64,000 nt of DNA from Vibrio litoralis DSM 17657 (GTDB lineage: Bacteria; Pseudomonadota; Gammaproteobacteria; Enterobacterales; Vibrionaceae). This document shows positions 46,595-54,270 of the stretch, in pieces. The stretch is from contig NZ_KE384566.1 in the NCBI RefSeq assembly GCF_000426765.1, positions 310,001 to 374,000 on the forward strand. Reading direction: 5' to 3'. The position numbers and the translations under genes were made by a program. Within the stretch, counting starts at the first letter, position 1, and each line of letters begins with the position of its first letter. Under the pieces are notes generated by a model, which made no database searches, was not told the DNA's origin, and saw nothing but the letters and a program-made list of their open reading frames with translations.

Positions 46595-47368
46595 GTGGAA
46601 GAATTATCAGGCGGTAGAGAATCTGCAATATATCGAGATGGTGAAGTCGTCTATCGACCTCTTCAGCCATGGAGCTCTACTATTCATCTTATTTTGAAGC
46701 ATCTTGAGCGAGCAAAGGTAAATGAAAGTCCAAAATTTCTTGGTATAAGTCAAGACCAAGAAATCCTAAGTTTTATGGCAGGTAATACCTATAATTATCC
46801 GCTAGTTGGCGCAATCGCAACAAATGAATCACTTATTTCAGCGGGTCAGTTACTACGAAAAATACATGACTCAACAGCTTCACTCTTGGAGCAAATCGAT
46901 GTCAACGAACACCAATGGATGTTAGACCCGAGAGAACCATTTGAGGTTATCTGTCATGGTGACTTTACCCCGTACAATGTTGCTCTATCGGAGAATACAG
47001 TCGTTGGTGTGTTTGACTTCGATACTGCGCACCCAGCCTCAAGAATATGGGATTTAGCATATTCAGTTTATTGCTGGTCTCCTTTTAAAACTGACAGTCA
47101 TGATAAGCTAGGCACAATCTCAGAACAGGTGACTAGAGCTAAGTTGTTCTGTGACAGTTACGGCGCCACTGAATCAGAAAGAGAGCAATTAGCCGATGCT
47201 ATGGTTCAGCGATTACAGGCTTTAGTATTCTTCATGCGTAGTGAAGCCGAAAATGGCAATGAATCCTTTGTTGAAAACATAGAGCAAGGTCATCTTCAAG
47301 CTTATTTAAATGACATAGAATATATCACTGAAAATAAACAAAAAATTGAGTGCACATTGTGCAACTAA
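46595..47368 (+). CDS. Aminoglycoside phosphotransferase-family kinase-like protein
   Basis: A 257-residue protein of the APH/choline kinase fold. The catalytic loop is VICHGDFTPYNV and the metal-binding DFD motif is VVGVFDFDTAHPASRIWDLAY. The N-lobe is short (ESAIYRDGEVVYRPLQPWS), suggesting a compact ATP site. The true substrate is unknown, and it should not be read as a proven resistance gene. GTG start 4 bases after GGGAGG. The gene lies between attC-like sequence and another cassette-like gene. Confidence 0.82.
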   Translation: MEELSGGRESAIYRDGEVVYRPLQPWSSTIHLILKHLERAKVNESPKFLGISQDQEILSFMAGNTYNYPLVGAIATNESLISAGQLLRKIHDSTASLLEQIDVNEHQWMLDPREPFEVICHGDFTPYNVALSENTVVGVFDFDTAHPASRIWDLAYSVYCWSPFKTDSHDKLGTISEQVTRAKLFCDSYGATESEREQLADAMVQRLQALVFFMRSEAENGNESFVENIEQGHLQAYLNDIEYITENKQKIECTLCN

Positions 47369-47416
47369 CAAAGCGACTGTAGCCTTATAAGCCAATCCAG
47401 CCTAAGAGGGTGAAAA

Positions 47417-47836
47417 ATGGAAATTGAGTACAAAGTAAACCAACCGATATCAGTTGCACAATTTGTGAATTTGCTAAAGAAAACATCGCTTGGTGAACGT
47501 CGGCCACTAGAAAATGAAGCCACAATTAAAGGCATGCTTGAAAACTCGAATCTAATTGTTACTGCATGGATAAAAGATCAGCTTGTTGGTGTGGCACGTT
47601 CTGTAACAGATTTTCATTATTGCTGTTACTTATCAGATCTTGCGGTTGATGAAAGCGTTCAATCTAGTGGTATTGGTCAATATCTTATCTTGGTCACTAA
47701 AGAAGAATTGAGCCCCAGTTGTAAAGTGATTCTGCTGTCAGCTCCTCAGGCTCAAGACTATTATCCAAAAATTGGCTTTGAGCCTCATAATAGTGCTTGG
47801 GTTTTATCCAGTGTTGAACAGTTAAAAATGAGTTAG
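47417..47836 (+). CDS. Small GNAT family acetyltransferase
   Basis: A 139-residue acetyltransferase with motif A LSDLAVDESVQSSGIGQYLIL and a C-terminal YYPKIGFEPHNSAWVL, typical of small GNAT cassette proteins. The substrate is unknown. Ribosome site GAGGGTG. The 48 bases between this and the APH-like gene start with TAACAAAGCGACTG, again like the opening of an attC site but truncated. Confidence 0.85.
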   Translation: MEIEYKVNQPISVAQFVNLLKKTSLGERRPLENEATIKGMLENSNLIVTAWIKDQLVGVARSVTDFHYCCYLSDLAVDESVQSSGIGQYLILVTKEELSPSCKVILLSAPQAQDYYPKIGFEPHNSAWVLSSVEQLKMS

Positions 47837-47895
47837 TTTAAGTCTATCTATTGCCTTAACTTGACCCAAAATAATCCAGCGTAGACTGAAACAAT

Positions 47896-47915
47896 TCGGC
47901 TTGTTGCTTAAAGTG
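47896..47915 (-). pseudogene. Fragment of an integrase 3' region
   Basis: These 20 bases differ at one position from 43747-43766 inside the island integrase gene and would encode the same LQATSR residues on the minus strand. The fragment abuts the repeated tRNA-end sequence at 47917. It is read as the remains of a deleted related integrase. Short length makes this tentative; the position next to the repeat is the main support. Confidence 0.5.
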
Positions 47916-47916
47916 T

Positions 47917-47961
47917 CGTGCCATATACAAAGAAACCCCAGATAACTTAATCAGTTGTCTG
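47917..47961 (+). repeat. 45 bp direct repeat, copy 2
   Basis: Identical to 45030-45074. After it the two copies diverge (AGGTTTTTG against GGGTTTTTTG). It still forms most of the tRNA-Arg terminator and marks the junction with the ordinary chromosome. Confidence 0.9.
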
Positions 47962-48002
47962 AGGTTTTTGTTTTTAAGCTGTATGGAATTAAAACCAGTT
48001 CT

Positions 48003-48701
48003 CTATGTGTTGAATATTTCAGGCATCAGACAAACGGTAACTTTTTCATCTTGATACATTACTGATTCTAATAATTTTCCACCTTCAATTTTAATCGGTG
48101 GAAGTTTCATTGCTTTCATGTCATCTAATGTGTAATACCAACCCAATGTTTGTTTACTTTTTTGGCAGGTATTGAGTTTGGTTTGTCCATAAGTTGTAAT
48201 ATTGATGGCAACATCCATAGTTTGTAAAAATTGATATTCTTTACCTCTTAGTCGTTCCAGGTAAGGGTAGAAATCATCCCACTGGCTATTAGGGATACTC
48301 TGTTTCCATATAGCATTACTTTGTCTTGCCCCTCCATGCCAACCTAGTAGTGTGTCTTTTTTAATAGTGATGCTGCGGGCTGCCGGTAATAAATAGTTGG
48401 CACAGGCAGAAAAGCACAGTTGGGTAATGATTAAATCGAGATTATTTTCTTTGATGAAATAGCCTAACTCTATACCCGGCTCAATCATTCCACCTGGGCT
48501 GGTGATTTGTAATTTAGTGATTTTCGTTGGGCTGTTTCTGGCGATGCGTTGTGCGGTTAATACGCCATCTCCAGAGATTATGCCGTTATAGATAAGCATG
48601 TCATCTTTGAGGCTAATCTGTGGGAAGGGAAATGGTTTAGGAAGTTGGCTCGTACAGGCAGTGAGAAATAGTAAGAGACCGATTAATATTGTCATGCGCA
48701 T
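48003..48701 (-). CDS. Lipoprotein with ClpP/crotonase-like fold signature
   Basis: A 232-residue putative lipoprotein with lipobox FLTAC (Cys16). The pattern ITSPGGMIEPGIELGYFI, followed by CFSACANYLLPAA and GWHGGA, recalls the ClpP/serine dehydrogenase-like fold of periplasmic proteins. There, the GG strand and a Ser in the FSAC turn could form an oxyanion hole and nucleophile. No catalytic role is proven. It stands alone just outside the island relic; the stop is 42 bases past the 45 bp repeat. Confidence 0.75.
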   Translation of the reverse strand: MRMTILIGLLLFLTACTSQLPKPFPFPQISLKDDMLIYNGIISGDGVLTAQRIARNSPTKITKLQITSPGGMIEPGIELGYFIKENNLDLIITQLCFSACANYLLPAARSITIKKDTLLGWHGGARQSNAIWKQSIPNSQWDDFYPYLERLRGKEYQFLQTMDVAINITTYGQTKLNTCQKSKQTLGWYYTLDDMKAMKLPPIKIEGGKLLESVMYQDEKVTVCLMPEIFNT

Positions 48702-48928
48702 AAGAGCTCTCCAGTAAGTCGAAATAAATTAGCTAGATTTATACTATTTCTAGAAACTGGTTAGGTAATAAATTTAAATATCAATTGGTTATGTTTTGTT
48801 TGTTTGAATACAAGTCTTACTGGAATGTAATTGATATTTTTGCTGTTTACCCAAGAGGCGATATTATCTGCGTTCAAATCTTAACCAGATCCTCTGTTAA
48901 TTCACAAAAGTTCGATATTGTATCAGCT

Positions 48929-48963
48929 AACTAGTTTACTAGTCTGGTTGTTATCGCTATGAT
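48929..48963 (+). promoter_or_regulatory. TrpR operator overlapping the mtr promoter
   Basis: AACTAGTTTACTAGT (48929-48943) differs at one base from the core of the E. coli trp operator (AACTAGTTAACTAGT). It overlaps a plausible -35 box TTTACT (48935-48940), with TATGAT as -10 at 48958-48963 and a 17-base spacer. TrpR with tryptophan should block this promoter. The 5' part of this gap (48702-48925) holds nothing else I can name, and the leader up to the gene is about 140 bases. Confidence 0.75.
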
Positions 48964-49107
48964 GAGCGCATACATCAGCACAGAACTTGGTTGCCTTTCT
49001 TTTTGAATACCGTTTTCGGCCAACTTCCTATCTTCTTCGCTTGATGCTTGTTTGTTTTTAAGGGGTACAGGATGTACTTGCTTAATTTAGCGTAAAGAGA
49101 ATCTATT

Positions 49108-50349
49108 ATGACTACCGTTACAACAACGACAACAACGAAACAGCCTTCATTGGTGGGTGGCGCTTGTATTATTGCAAGTGTTTGTGTTGGTGCAGGTATG
49201 CTTGGGCTGCCGAGTGCAGGAGCTGGCGCATGGACGGTTTGGTCTATACTCGCGATTGCTTTAACCATGGTAGTGATGACGGTGTCTGGTTGGTTGTTGC
49301 TAGAAGCATTTAAGCATTACGACTTGAATGTATCGTTTAATACCGTGACATCTGACTTATTGGGTGAAAAGGTAAACGCCTTTAACAACTTAACCGTCTA
49401 TTTTGTTGGTGGGATTTTACTTTATGCCTACACCACATCGTTTGGTTTGATTCTGCAAGGTTCGCTTGGGCTAGAAAGTAAAACGGCATCGGTGTTGTTT
49501 GTGTTTATTGCTTCTAGTGTGGTGTGGCATTCAACTCGCGCGGTTGACCGTATTTCAGTGGTGCTAATTTGTACTATGCTGCTAAGTTTTGTTTTTGGTG
49601 TGTTTGGCTTAACTGTTCATGTCGATTTTTCTTTATTGATGGATGTGACAAACCAGCAAGGTGAATACGCTAAATATGCCATGGCATTGTTACCTATAGC
49701 TTTAACCTCATTTGGTTATCATCACTCTGTTGCCTCAATGCGTGCTTATTATGGCGAAGAACGTAAAGCCAAATATGCGATTCTAGGCGGGACTTCAATT
49801 GCTTTATTCTTATATGTGATTTGGTTGGTGAGTATCTTTGGTCACTTATCTCGTGATTCATTTGGTCCGGTGATCGAGCAAGGCGGTAATGTCGATGTAC
49901 TACTAGGATCACTAGGTACCGTGGTGGCATCCGATAAAGTCTCGCAAGCGATTAATATCTTCTCTGTATCTGCAATTTTATCGTCATTTATTGGGGTTGG
50001 TTTAGGTGTGTTTGATTACATTGCTGACTTATTCCGTTTTGATAACCGTAGTAAATCAGGCCGTACTAAAACTTGGGCAGTAACTTTTATGCCACCGCTA
50101 GTGCTATCGTTATTGTTCCCATTTGGCTTTATTTTAGCGATTGGTTATGCGGGCGCAGCGGCAACGGTTTGGACTTGTATCATTCCAGCACTACTTGTGT
50201 TGAAAGCTCGCCAGCGCAAAGGGGCAGAGCAGGGCTTTGTGGTTGCTGGTGGCAAAGTGATCCCATACGCAGTGTTACTATTTGGTGTGGCGACCGCGGT
50301 GTTCCACTTCTTGACCATGCTAGATATTTTGCCAGTATTCAAAGGCTAA
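49108..50349 (+). CDS. mtr: Tryptophan-specific permease (Mtr/TnaB type)
   Basis: A 413-residue inner-membrane transporter of the aromatic amino acid (HAAAP) family with about 11 hydrophobic segments. The first holds GGACIIASVCVGAGMLGLPS, the family signature for substrate and ion binding. The TrpR operator upstream argues for tryptophan as substrate and for Mtr rather than the tnaA-linked TnaB, since no tryptophanase gene is adjacent. ATG after AAAGAGAATC. A terminator follows. Confidence 0.88.
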   Translation: MTTVTTTTTTKQPSLVGGACIIASVCVGAGMLGLPSAGAGAWTVWSILAIALTMVVMTVSGWLLLEAFKHYDLNVSFNTVTSDLLGEKVNAFNNLTVYFVGGILLYAYTTSFGLILQGSLGLESKTASVLFVFIASSVVWHSTRAVDRISVVLICTMLLSFVFGVFGLTVHVDFSLLMDVTNQQGEYAKYAMALLPIALTSFGYHHSVASMRAYYGEERKAKYAILGGTSIALFLYVIWLVSIFGHLSRDSFGPVIEQGGNVDVLLGSLGTVVASDKVSQAINIFSVSAILSSFIGVGLGVFDYIADLFRFDNRSKSGRTKTWAVTFMPPLVLSLLFPFGFILAIGYAGAAATVWTCIIPALLVLKARQRKGAEQGFVVAGGKVIPYAVLLFGVATAVFHFLTMLDILPVFKG

Positions 50350-50390
50350 TGCTGAAAGGCGAATTGAGCCTAGTTTATAGAAATAATGCT

Positions 50391-50424
50391 AACCCTCAGT
50401 ATGAAAGTGCTGAGGGTTTTATTT
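50391..50424 (+). terminator. Terminator after mtr
   Basis: Perfect stem AACCCTCAG (50391-50399)/CTGAGGGTT (50410-50418) followed by TTATTTT. Confidence 0.85.
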
Positions 50425-50551
50425 TATACCCGTCGTACTTGAAGCTGCAGCTTTGTTGTCAGCGTTCATTCACCTCAATCACATAGACGAGCTATGCTCA
50501 TGAGGCTTCATTCTCTTGTCGCCTCACTGCAACTCCAATTACTTTGGGTGT
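50424..50551. repeat. ERIC-like intergenic repeat, copy 2
   Basis: Inverted relative to 17385-17513 and about nine-tenths identical by eye. It follows the mtr terminator directly, as copy 1 follows the yecM terminator. The ends TTATACC and GGGTGT match ERIC termini. Confidence 0.85.
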
Positions 50552-50622
50552 CTAGCGAAAAGAGATATGTATCTTGCTTGGGTATATACTTTGAATGTAA
50601 TTTTGTTATGAAGGAATAAACA

Positions 50623-51213
50623 ATGGCTCGTATGAGAATGCTAATTCAGGCGGTATTAGCCGCGTCGATTTTTTATCTGGGGTATACCATTTATAGCTTC
50701 ACTTCTACGGTAAATACGGTAGTCGATAAGTACCCAGAGATGCTGACGGAAATTTCAAATACTGCGCAGACATTGAAAATCGATCAGTGGCTTGAGGTAG
50801 CGGATAAGTTTGCCACCATCACGCCGGATGCCGTGAAAACCGCGCAAGATATCAATAAGACTATTGGTGAAGTGAACACTACGGTAGGTGAGGTCAATAA
50901 AACCGCTTCTGCGATCAATACGAATATTCCAAGTGTATTAGCTGAAGTAAAAGCGATTCGGACACAGGCTCTGCCGGATGTTTTGTCTGAATCTAAAGCA
51001 ATCCGAACGCAAACTTTGCCGGGAGTTTTAAGGGAATCTGCACTGTTGCGTCAAGACGTACCACCTATGTTAGCCAAAGTGGATGAGCTGATGGATAAAA
51101 GTGAAGAGTTGTCGAAACAAGCTGCGCAAGGGGCGGTTAAAGGGGTGATTTTGTCTCCGATAGACTTATTAAAAGATGCGGGAAGTGGTTTGAAGTCGAA
51201 AGTATCTCAATAA
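50623..51213 (+). CDS. Membrane-anchored coiled-coil protein of unknown function
   Basis: A 196-residue protein with one N-terminal helix (AVLAASIFYLGYTIYSF, about residues 11-27) and a long helical periplasmic or cytoplasmic part. Internal repeats are clear: DINKTIGEVNTTVGEVNKT, and tandem copies of the pattern (E)(V/S)KAIRTQ(A/T)LP(D/G)VL at about 109-140. I do not recognise the family. The repeats suggest an extended coiled-coil or rod. It stands alone between the ERIC-like repeat and a diguanylate cyclase gene. Confidence 0.75.
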   Translation: MARMRMLIQAVLAASIFYLGYTIYSFTSTVNTVVDKYPEMLTEISNTAQTLKIDQWLEVADKFATITPDAVKTAQDINKTIGEVNTTVGEVNKTASAINTNIPSVLAEVKAIRTQALPDVLSESKAIRTQTLPGVLRESALLRQDVPPMLAKVDELMDKSEELSKQAAQGAVKGVILSPIDLLKDAGSGLKSKVSQ

Positions 51214-51321
51214 TTATTAAGCAATGAAGAGTGTAGTGTCTCAAATTTTAACTCTAAATCTTTGATTTATCTTTTAATACATCAATACTTAGTAAAGATG
51301 ATAACGTTAAGGTAAATAGAA

Positions 51322-52716
51322 ATGATGGCCTCTAGTATAGAAAATATCTTAGATGAAAAGACGCTTTCCCTCGTTTTTGAACATATTGATACTGCGATTC
51401 TTATTGGTAACCTTTCGCGTGAAATTGTTGCTATGAACACTGCTGCAGAGGATTTGTTTGGGTATAAACGAGAGGAGTTAATACATTGTAGTTCTCAAGT
51501 TTTATATGCAAAAGAAGAAGATTATAAGCAACAAGGTAAGTATCGCTTTAATTCACAAGCTGAGCTGGTTAATGATTCTTACGTCGCAACTTATCGCAAT
51601 AAAGCTGGCAAAGTGTTTAGAGGTGAAACGACTGCTGGAGCGATAAAAGATAATTTAGACAATACTTTATTTTTTGTGGTGATGGTTAAAGATGACTCTT
51701 CTCGTCTTTCAGCCGAAGAAACTTTAAACAAGCTCCATATTATTACCTCATCAAGGCAATTGAGCTTTAGTCAGCGCGTATATGAAATTTTAAAGCTGGG
51801 CACAGAGCATTTTGGGTTACCCATTGGCATTTTTAGCCACATTGTTGGTGATGACTATGCTGTTCAGCAAGCTATCCATCCTGATGATGCTTTAGATTCA
51901 GGTATGAAGTTTGATCTTGGGATCACTTATTGCTGGCATGTCTATCAATCTAATGATGTGCAAGGATTTCATCATGTATCGCAAAGTGCTATTTTTTCTC
52001 ACCCCTGCTATGAAAGCTTCAAATTAGAAGCTTACTTAGGTACGCCTATTTTTGTGGATGGTCAACGCTACGGTACGCTTAACTTTTCCAGTCAAGAACC
52101 CACGAGACCGTTTATACGCCAGGATTTTGAGTTGATCCGTTTGTTTGCTGAATGGGTTGGACATGAAATTGCTCGAAATAATGATTTACTTGAGCTTGAA
52201 AATGCTCATCAGCAGATGAGAACTTTAGCGAATACCGATGCATTAACAGGGCTACCTAACCGAGGCTGTACTGAGCGAGTGATGGCTCAATATTTGAATC
52301 TGTCAACAGGAGCTGTTTCTAAAAGAAAGTTGGCGTGTGCTATTTTTGATTTTGATTACTTTAAATCGATTAATGATAATTATGGACATCATATTGGTGA
52401 TGAAGTGCTTCAGTTATTTGCCCAGAGTGTGAAACGGCATTGTCGAGATGATGACCACTATGGTCGCTGGGGGGGCGAAGAGTTTTTAGCGATTTTCCCT
52501 GACAAATCAGCAGCGGATGTGCTACCTATCTTACAAAGGCTTAAGAAAGAGATATACGATAGACCAATGAGTGTTCAAGGGAAAGAGTTGCGACCGACGT
52601 TTAGTGTTGGTTTGACAGACTGTCAAGGAGACTCAATGGATGAGATTTTGAAGCGTGTTGATGGGCTTTTGTATCGAGCTAAAGACAATGGACGAGATAG
52701 AATAGAAGTTGGTTAA
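51322..52716 (+). CDS. Diguanylate cyclase with PAS and GAF domains
   Basis: A 464-residue cytoplasmic sensor that makes cyclic di-GMP. An N-terminal PAS domain (IDTAILIGNLSREIVAMNTAAEDLFGY) is followed by a GAF domain (about 145-285, with YLGTPIFVDGQRYGTLNF). The GGDEF domain has active-site GGEEF at 384-388. The inhibitory I-site RDDD (375-378) sits the usual five residues before it, so product feedback is expected. There are no membrane segments. The input ligand is unknown. It should favour biofilm over motility. Confidence 0.93.
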   Translation: MMASSIENILDEKTLSLVFEHIDTAILIGNLSREIVAMNTAAEDLFGYKREELIHCSSQVLYAKEEDYKQQGKYRFNSQAELVNDSYVATYRNKAGKVFRGETTAGAIKDNLDNTLFFVVMVKDDSSRLSAEETLNKLHIITSSRQLSFSQRVYEILKLGTEHFGLPIGIFSHIVGDDYAVQQAIHPDDALDSGMKFDLGITYCWHVYQSNDVQGFHHVSQSAIFSHPCYESFKLEAYLGTPIFVDGQRYGTLNFSSQEPTRPFIRQDFELIRLFAEWVGHEIARNNDLLELENAHQQMRTLANTDALTGLPNRGCTERVMAQYLNLSTGAVSKRKLACAIFDFDYFKSINDNYGHHIGDEVLQLFAQSVKRHCRDDDHYGRWGGEEFLAIFPDKSAADVLPILQRLKKEIYDRPMSVQGKELRPTFSVGLTDCQGDSMDEILKRVDGLLYRAKDNGRDRIEVG

Positions 52717-52750
52717 TTACCAATTATTGTGAAAAGCATTAGGAGTTTTT

Positions 52751-53371
52751 ATGCTGAAATTGACCAAACCAATCTGGCAAAAGTGGTGTCTTGCTTTATT
52801 TGTTACGTTTGGATTAGTCGCCTGTTCAACAACGCCTTCAACGAGTACTACTTATGTTTATACCGATAGCTGGTGGCATGATGATTTCTGGTTTTATCAA
52901 GATCATGTTTATCCTAATTGCTGCGTTACAGATGATGAGTTTAAGCAAGTTGTCGAGAATTGGTGGCATACGCTTGATCCTGAAAAACAAGCTCAGATTA
53001 AAGATAAGATTGATGGCTGGAAAGAGGGCGATGGCCCAGATATTCCCGCATTGAAAAAAGATTTTAATCAGAAGTTTGAGTCACTGCCGGAAGAGAAGCA
53101 GCAAGCGATAAAGGAAAAGCGTGAAGCGGTACGCCAGAAAGTGTCGGATACTCAGCTCACTAGCGAACAAAAGCAAGCGTTGCAAACCAAATGGCAAAGC
53201 AAGCAAAGACCTACTTTAGATCGTGCGTCAAATCGACCAATTTCCACGAGACCCATTTCCACAAGACCTAGTTCAAGGCCAGCAACCAGACCTGAGTTTA
53301 GACCTAATATGCGAGGTGGTAACCTAGGTGGGCGAATTGGTGGAGGAAGGTTAGGGGGCGCAAGGCGTTAA
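52751..53371 (+). CDS. Lipoprotein with tryptophan-rich start and Arg/Gly-rich tail
   Basis: A 206-residue putative lipoprotein. Lipobox LVAC gives Cys25, and a Ser/Thr-rich linker follows. Next come an aromatic segment (YTDSWWHDDFWFYQDHVYP), a charged helical middle (about 95-155, EKQQAIKEKREAVRQKV) and a basic tail with PISTRPISTRPSSRPATRP and glycine-arginine repeats. No family assigned. It starts 34 bases after the cyclase stop and may share its transcript. Confidence 0.75.
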   Translation: MLKLTKPIWQKWCLALFVTFGLVACSTTPSTSTTYVYTDSWWHDDFWFYQDHVYPNCCVTDDEFKQVVENWWHTLDPEKQAQIKDKIDGWKEGDGPDIPALKKDFNQKFESLPEEKQQAIKEKREAVRQKVSDTQLTSEQKQALQTKWQSKQRPTLDRASNRPISTRPISTRPSSRPATRPEFRPNMRGGNLGGRIGGGRLGGARR

Positions 53372-53512
53372 CCGTATTTCCCTCGACTTAGTTCAAGTTA
53401 TTACAACCTATCTTGAGGAATTTCTCGCCTTGAGAACCAGTTGTTACTATTGTGTTAAAAAATATCTTTGCCAATGGAATATGCAAAGTATAAACACTTA
53501 GGTTGTAGGGAA

Positions 53513-54232
53513 ATGACGCAGAAATATAAGCATATATTAGTCGTGGATGATGATGAGGAGATCCGAGAGTTACTTGATGAGTATTTAAGTAAGATGGGGT
53601 TTGTCGTCTCGACGGTCAATGATGGCGATGAAATGCGTGATTATATTGCGCAGCATAGCTATCCCGATTTATTACTACTCGATGTCATGCTACCTGGCGA
53701 AGATGGCTTTAGCCTATGTCAGCATATCCGTAAGCATTCTAATGTACCAATTATTATGCTGACCGCCGTATCCGATGAAGCCGATCAAATTGTCGGTCTG
53801 GAAATTGGTGCCGATGATTATATCGCCAAGCCGTTTAGCCCTAGGCAGCTTATGGCGAGAATTAAAGCGCTGTTACGTCGTACTCATATTGATGAACAAA
53901 CCAACCCTAGTGTGATCTCATTTGGTGATTGGAAACTAGATACCCTTTCACACACCGCTTATCACACCGAAACACAAGAAAAAATTGAATTGTCAGGCAG
54001 TGATTTTTCGCTCTTGATGCTATTTTTATCTCGCCCTAATGAAGTACTGGATCGCGATACTATTTCCTATGAAATCAAAGGCCGTGAAGCTTTGCCACTT
54101 GAGCGTGGAATTGATGTACAACTAAGCCGCTTACGCCAACGTTTAGGCGATACTGGCAAGCAGCACAAATACATTAAAACCATGCGGGGTAATGGTTATA
54201 TTTTTACCGCAACCGTGCATTATGGTCAGTAA
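53513..54232 (+). CDS. OmpR-family response regulator (GltR-like context)
   Basis: A 239-residue regulator. The receiver has acidic DDDEE, phospho-acceptor Asp57 in LLLLDVMLPGEDG and the conserved Lys in DDYIAKPFSP. A winged-helix DNA-binding domain follows (VQLSRLRQRLGD, IKTMRGNGYIF). I use ATG 53513 (MTQKYKH) after GTAGGG; a TTG 15 codons upstream is unlikely. Paired with the kinase 38 bases downstream. The next operon is a sugar ABC transporter, the arrangement of the Pseudomonas GltR/GtrS glucose system. Confidence 0.92.
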   Translation: MTQKYKHILVVDDDEEIRELLDEYLSKMGFVVSTVNDGDEMRDYIAQHSYPDLLLLDVMLPGEDGFSLCQHIRKHSNVPIIMLTAVSDEADQIVGLEIGADDYIAKPFSPRQLMARIKALLRRTHIDEQTNPSVISFGDWKLDTLSHTAYHTETQEKIELSGSDFSLLMLFLSRPNEVLDRDTISYEIKGREALPLERGIDVQLSRLRQRLGDTGKQHKYIKTMRGNGYIFTATVHYGQ

Positions 54233-54270
54233 TATCATGATGTATTTTCAGCCTAGGGTAGCTTAGTCGT

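Larger units (their letters stand above)
45038..47916. mobile_element. Relic of a second insertion at tRNA-Arg
   Basis: This 2.9 kb segment lies between two copies of the tRNA-downstream repeat. Its right edge (47896-47915) carries TCGGCTTGTTGCTTAAAGTG, which differs by one base from the 3' part of the island integrase gene (43747-43766, coding SLQATSR-type residues). I infer an older integrative element whose integrase gene was deleted down to a fragment. The hemerythrin gene and three cassette-like genes remain. An alternative is duplication of the flank by recombination between islands. Confidence 0.55.

Noticed and set aside
46595-47368. Aminoglycoside resistance gene
   Set aside because: The fold motifs are those of the broad APH superfamily; nothing in the sequence shows an aminoglycoside substrate.
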